Of a stretch of 5,223 nt of DNA, positions 4,739 through 5,223 are shown piece by piece; positions within the stretch are counted from its first letter, which is position 1, and every line of letters starts with the position of its first letter. Location: NCBI GenBank assembly GCA_902488965.1, contig CABTYA010000068.1, forward strand, positions 1-5,223, given 5' to 3'. This DNA is from an uncultured Veillonellaceae bacterium (GTDB lineage: Bacteria; Bacillota; Negativicutes; Veillonellales; Negativicoccaceae). The translations under genes were made by a program, and so were the position numbers. The notes beneath the pieces were generated by a model that searched no databases, was not told where the DNA came from, and was given only the letters and a program-made list of their open reading frames with translations.

Positions 4739-5223
4739 GTGCCATCTCCCGATACGTTTCGACCAAGGACTCGACTTGCGCGTACAAATCGTCCAAGGTG
4801 CCGTTATTATCAATAATTTCGTCGGCGACCGCTTCCCGTCGTGCGGCATCGATTTGGGCCGCCAGCCGCAATCGGGCCGCCTCCGCCGTCAAGCCGTCCC
4901 GCCGCTGCAACCGCTCGACCTGGCGGTCGGGATGCGCGCGTACCACCCACACCGCATCTACCCGGTCTTGCCAGCCGATATCCACCAATAGCGGAACATC
5001 CCAAACGACCAGCGTTTCGCCGCGCTCCATCGCGGCCTGCGTCTGCGCCTGTAAATGCGCCTCGATGGCCGGATGCATGAGCGCGTTGAGCCGGCGGCGG
5101 GCGGCGGGGTCTTCGAAAATCCGCTGCGCCGTCCGCGGACGATCCAACGTCCCGTCGGGCGCAATCACATCCGTCCCGAGTGTCGCGGCAATCCGTGCAA
5201 GCAATTCCGTCCCCGGTGCGACA
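4716..5223 (-). CDS. coaE: Dephospho-CoA kinase (CoaE), N-terminus cut off by the window edge
   Basis: CoaE phosphorylates the 3'-hydroxyl of dephospho-CoA with ATP, the last step of coenzyme A synthesis in the cytosol. About 168 residues are visible. The frame stays open to the window edge, reading VAPGTELLARIAATLG, so the start and the N-terminal ATP-binding P-loop (about 30-40 residues) lie outside. Family hallmarks are the APGT segment, the DGTLDRPRTAQRIFEDP stretch (CoaE proteins typically have DGTLDR followed by a VF.DP-type motif), LNALMHP, the WDVPLLVDIGW segment that corresponds to the family's VPLLFE motif (here V-D in place of F-E), and a C-terminal DEIIDNNGTLDDL, matching the family's D.VI.N.G....L pattern. 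A TTG at 5204 is not the real start, because conserved CoaE sequence continues upstream of it. The last 23 nt overlap the GTG start of the lytic transglycosylase, which suggests co-transcription and coupled translation. Confidence 0.95.
   Translation of the reverse strand, partial: VAPGTELLARIAATLGTDVIAPDGTLDRPRTAQRIFEDPAARRRLNALMHPAIEAHLQAQTQAAMERGETLVVWDVPLLVDIGWQDRVDAVWVVRAHPDRQVERLQRRDGLTAEAARLRLAAQIDAARREAVADEIIDNNGTLDDLYAQVESLVETYREMAREQTART

Noticed and set aside
4739..4849. Longer lytic transglycosylase starting at 4849
   Set aside because: The extension lies entirely in coaE out of frame, and the GTG at 4738 has a good ribosome binding site and gives a normal signal-anchor.

Overview
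The window is a stretch of bacterial chromosome in which every recognisable gene lies on the minus strand, so it reads from high to low coordinates. The gene order rimP-nusA-ylxR-ylxQ-infB, a short NusA without the C-terminal repeats of the enterobacterial protein, strong AGGAGG-type ribosome binding sites and the YlxR/YlxQ pair all point to a member of the Bacillota (Firmicutes). The base composition looks GC-rich, and coaE is followed directly by a small membrane-anchored lytic transglycosylase. Both would fit a Negativicutes-type organism, but that finer placement is inference.

Upstream block (5223 to 3511): the 3' part of coaE (last step of coenzyme A synthesis, cut by the window edge), a GH23 lytic transglycosylase whose GTG start lies inside the end of coaE, and an unrecognised 220-residue soluble protein 7 nt further on. 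The overlap and tight spacing suggest one transcription unit.

Junction (3510 to 3387): this gap of about 120 nt is the main regulatory region. A good sigma-70/sigma-A type promoter (TTGCAG, 17 nt, TATACT) begins just after the upstream stop codon. About 24 nt after the predicted transcription start comes a 7-bp hairpin with an interrupted U-tract. The terminator therefore lies between the promoter and the first gene of the operon. It can stop read-through from the coaE block and can also attenuate the rimP-nusA-infB operon. This fits NusA-dependent autoregulation of the kind reported for the Bacillus subtilis nusA operon.

Downstream block (3386 to 1): rimP (30S maturation), nusA (transcription elongation/termination factor), ylxR and ylxQ (small RNA-binding proteins) and the 5' part of infB (translation initiation factor IF-2). 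The genes are packed closely: nusA/ylxR overlap by 14 nt, ylxR/ylxQ by an ATGA, and the ylxQ stop codon lies within the infB ribosome binding site. IF-2 is cut at the first residues of its GTPase P-loop. Its linker holds a clear 15-bp (5-residue) periodic repeat followed by an Arg-rich tract.

The window is mostly conserved housekeeping DNA. I see no mobile element, CRISPR array, RNA gene or novel system. The items most worth a second look are the leader terminator, the IF-2 linker repeat and the unrecognised protein.
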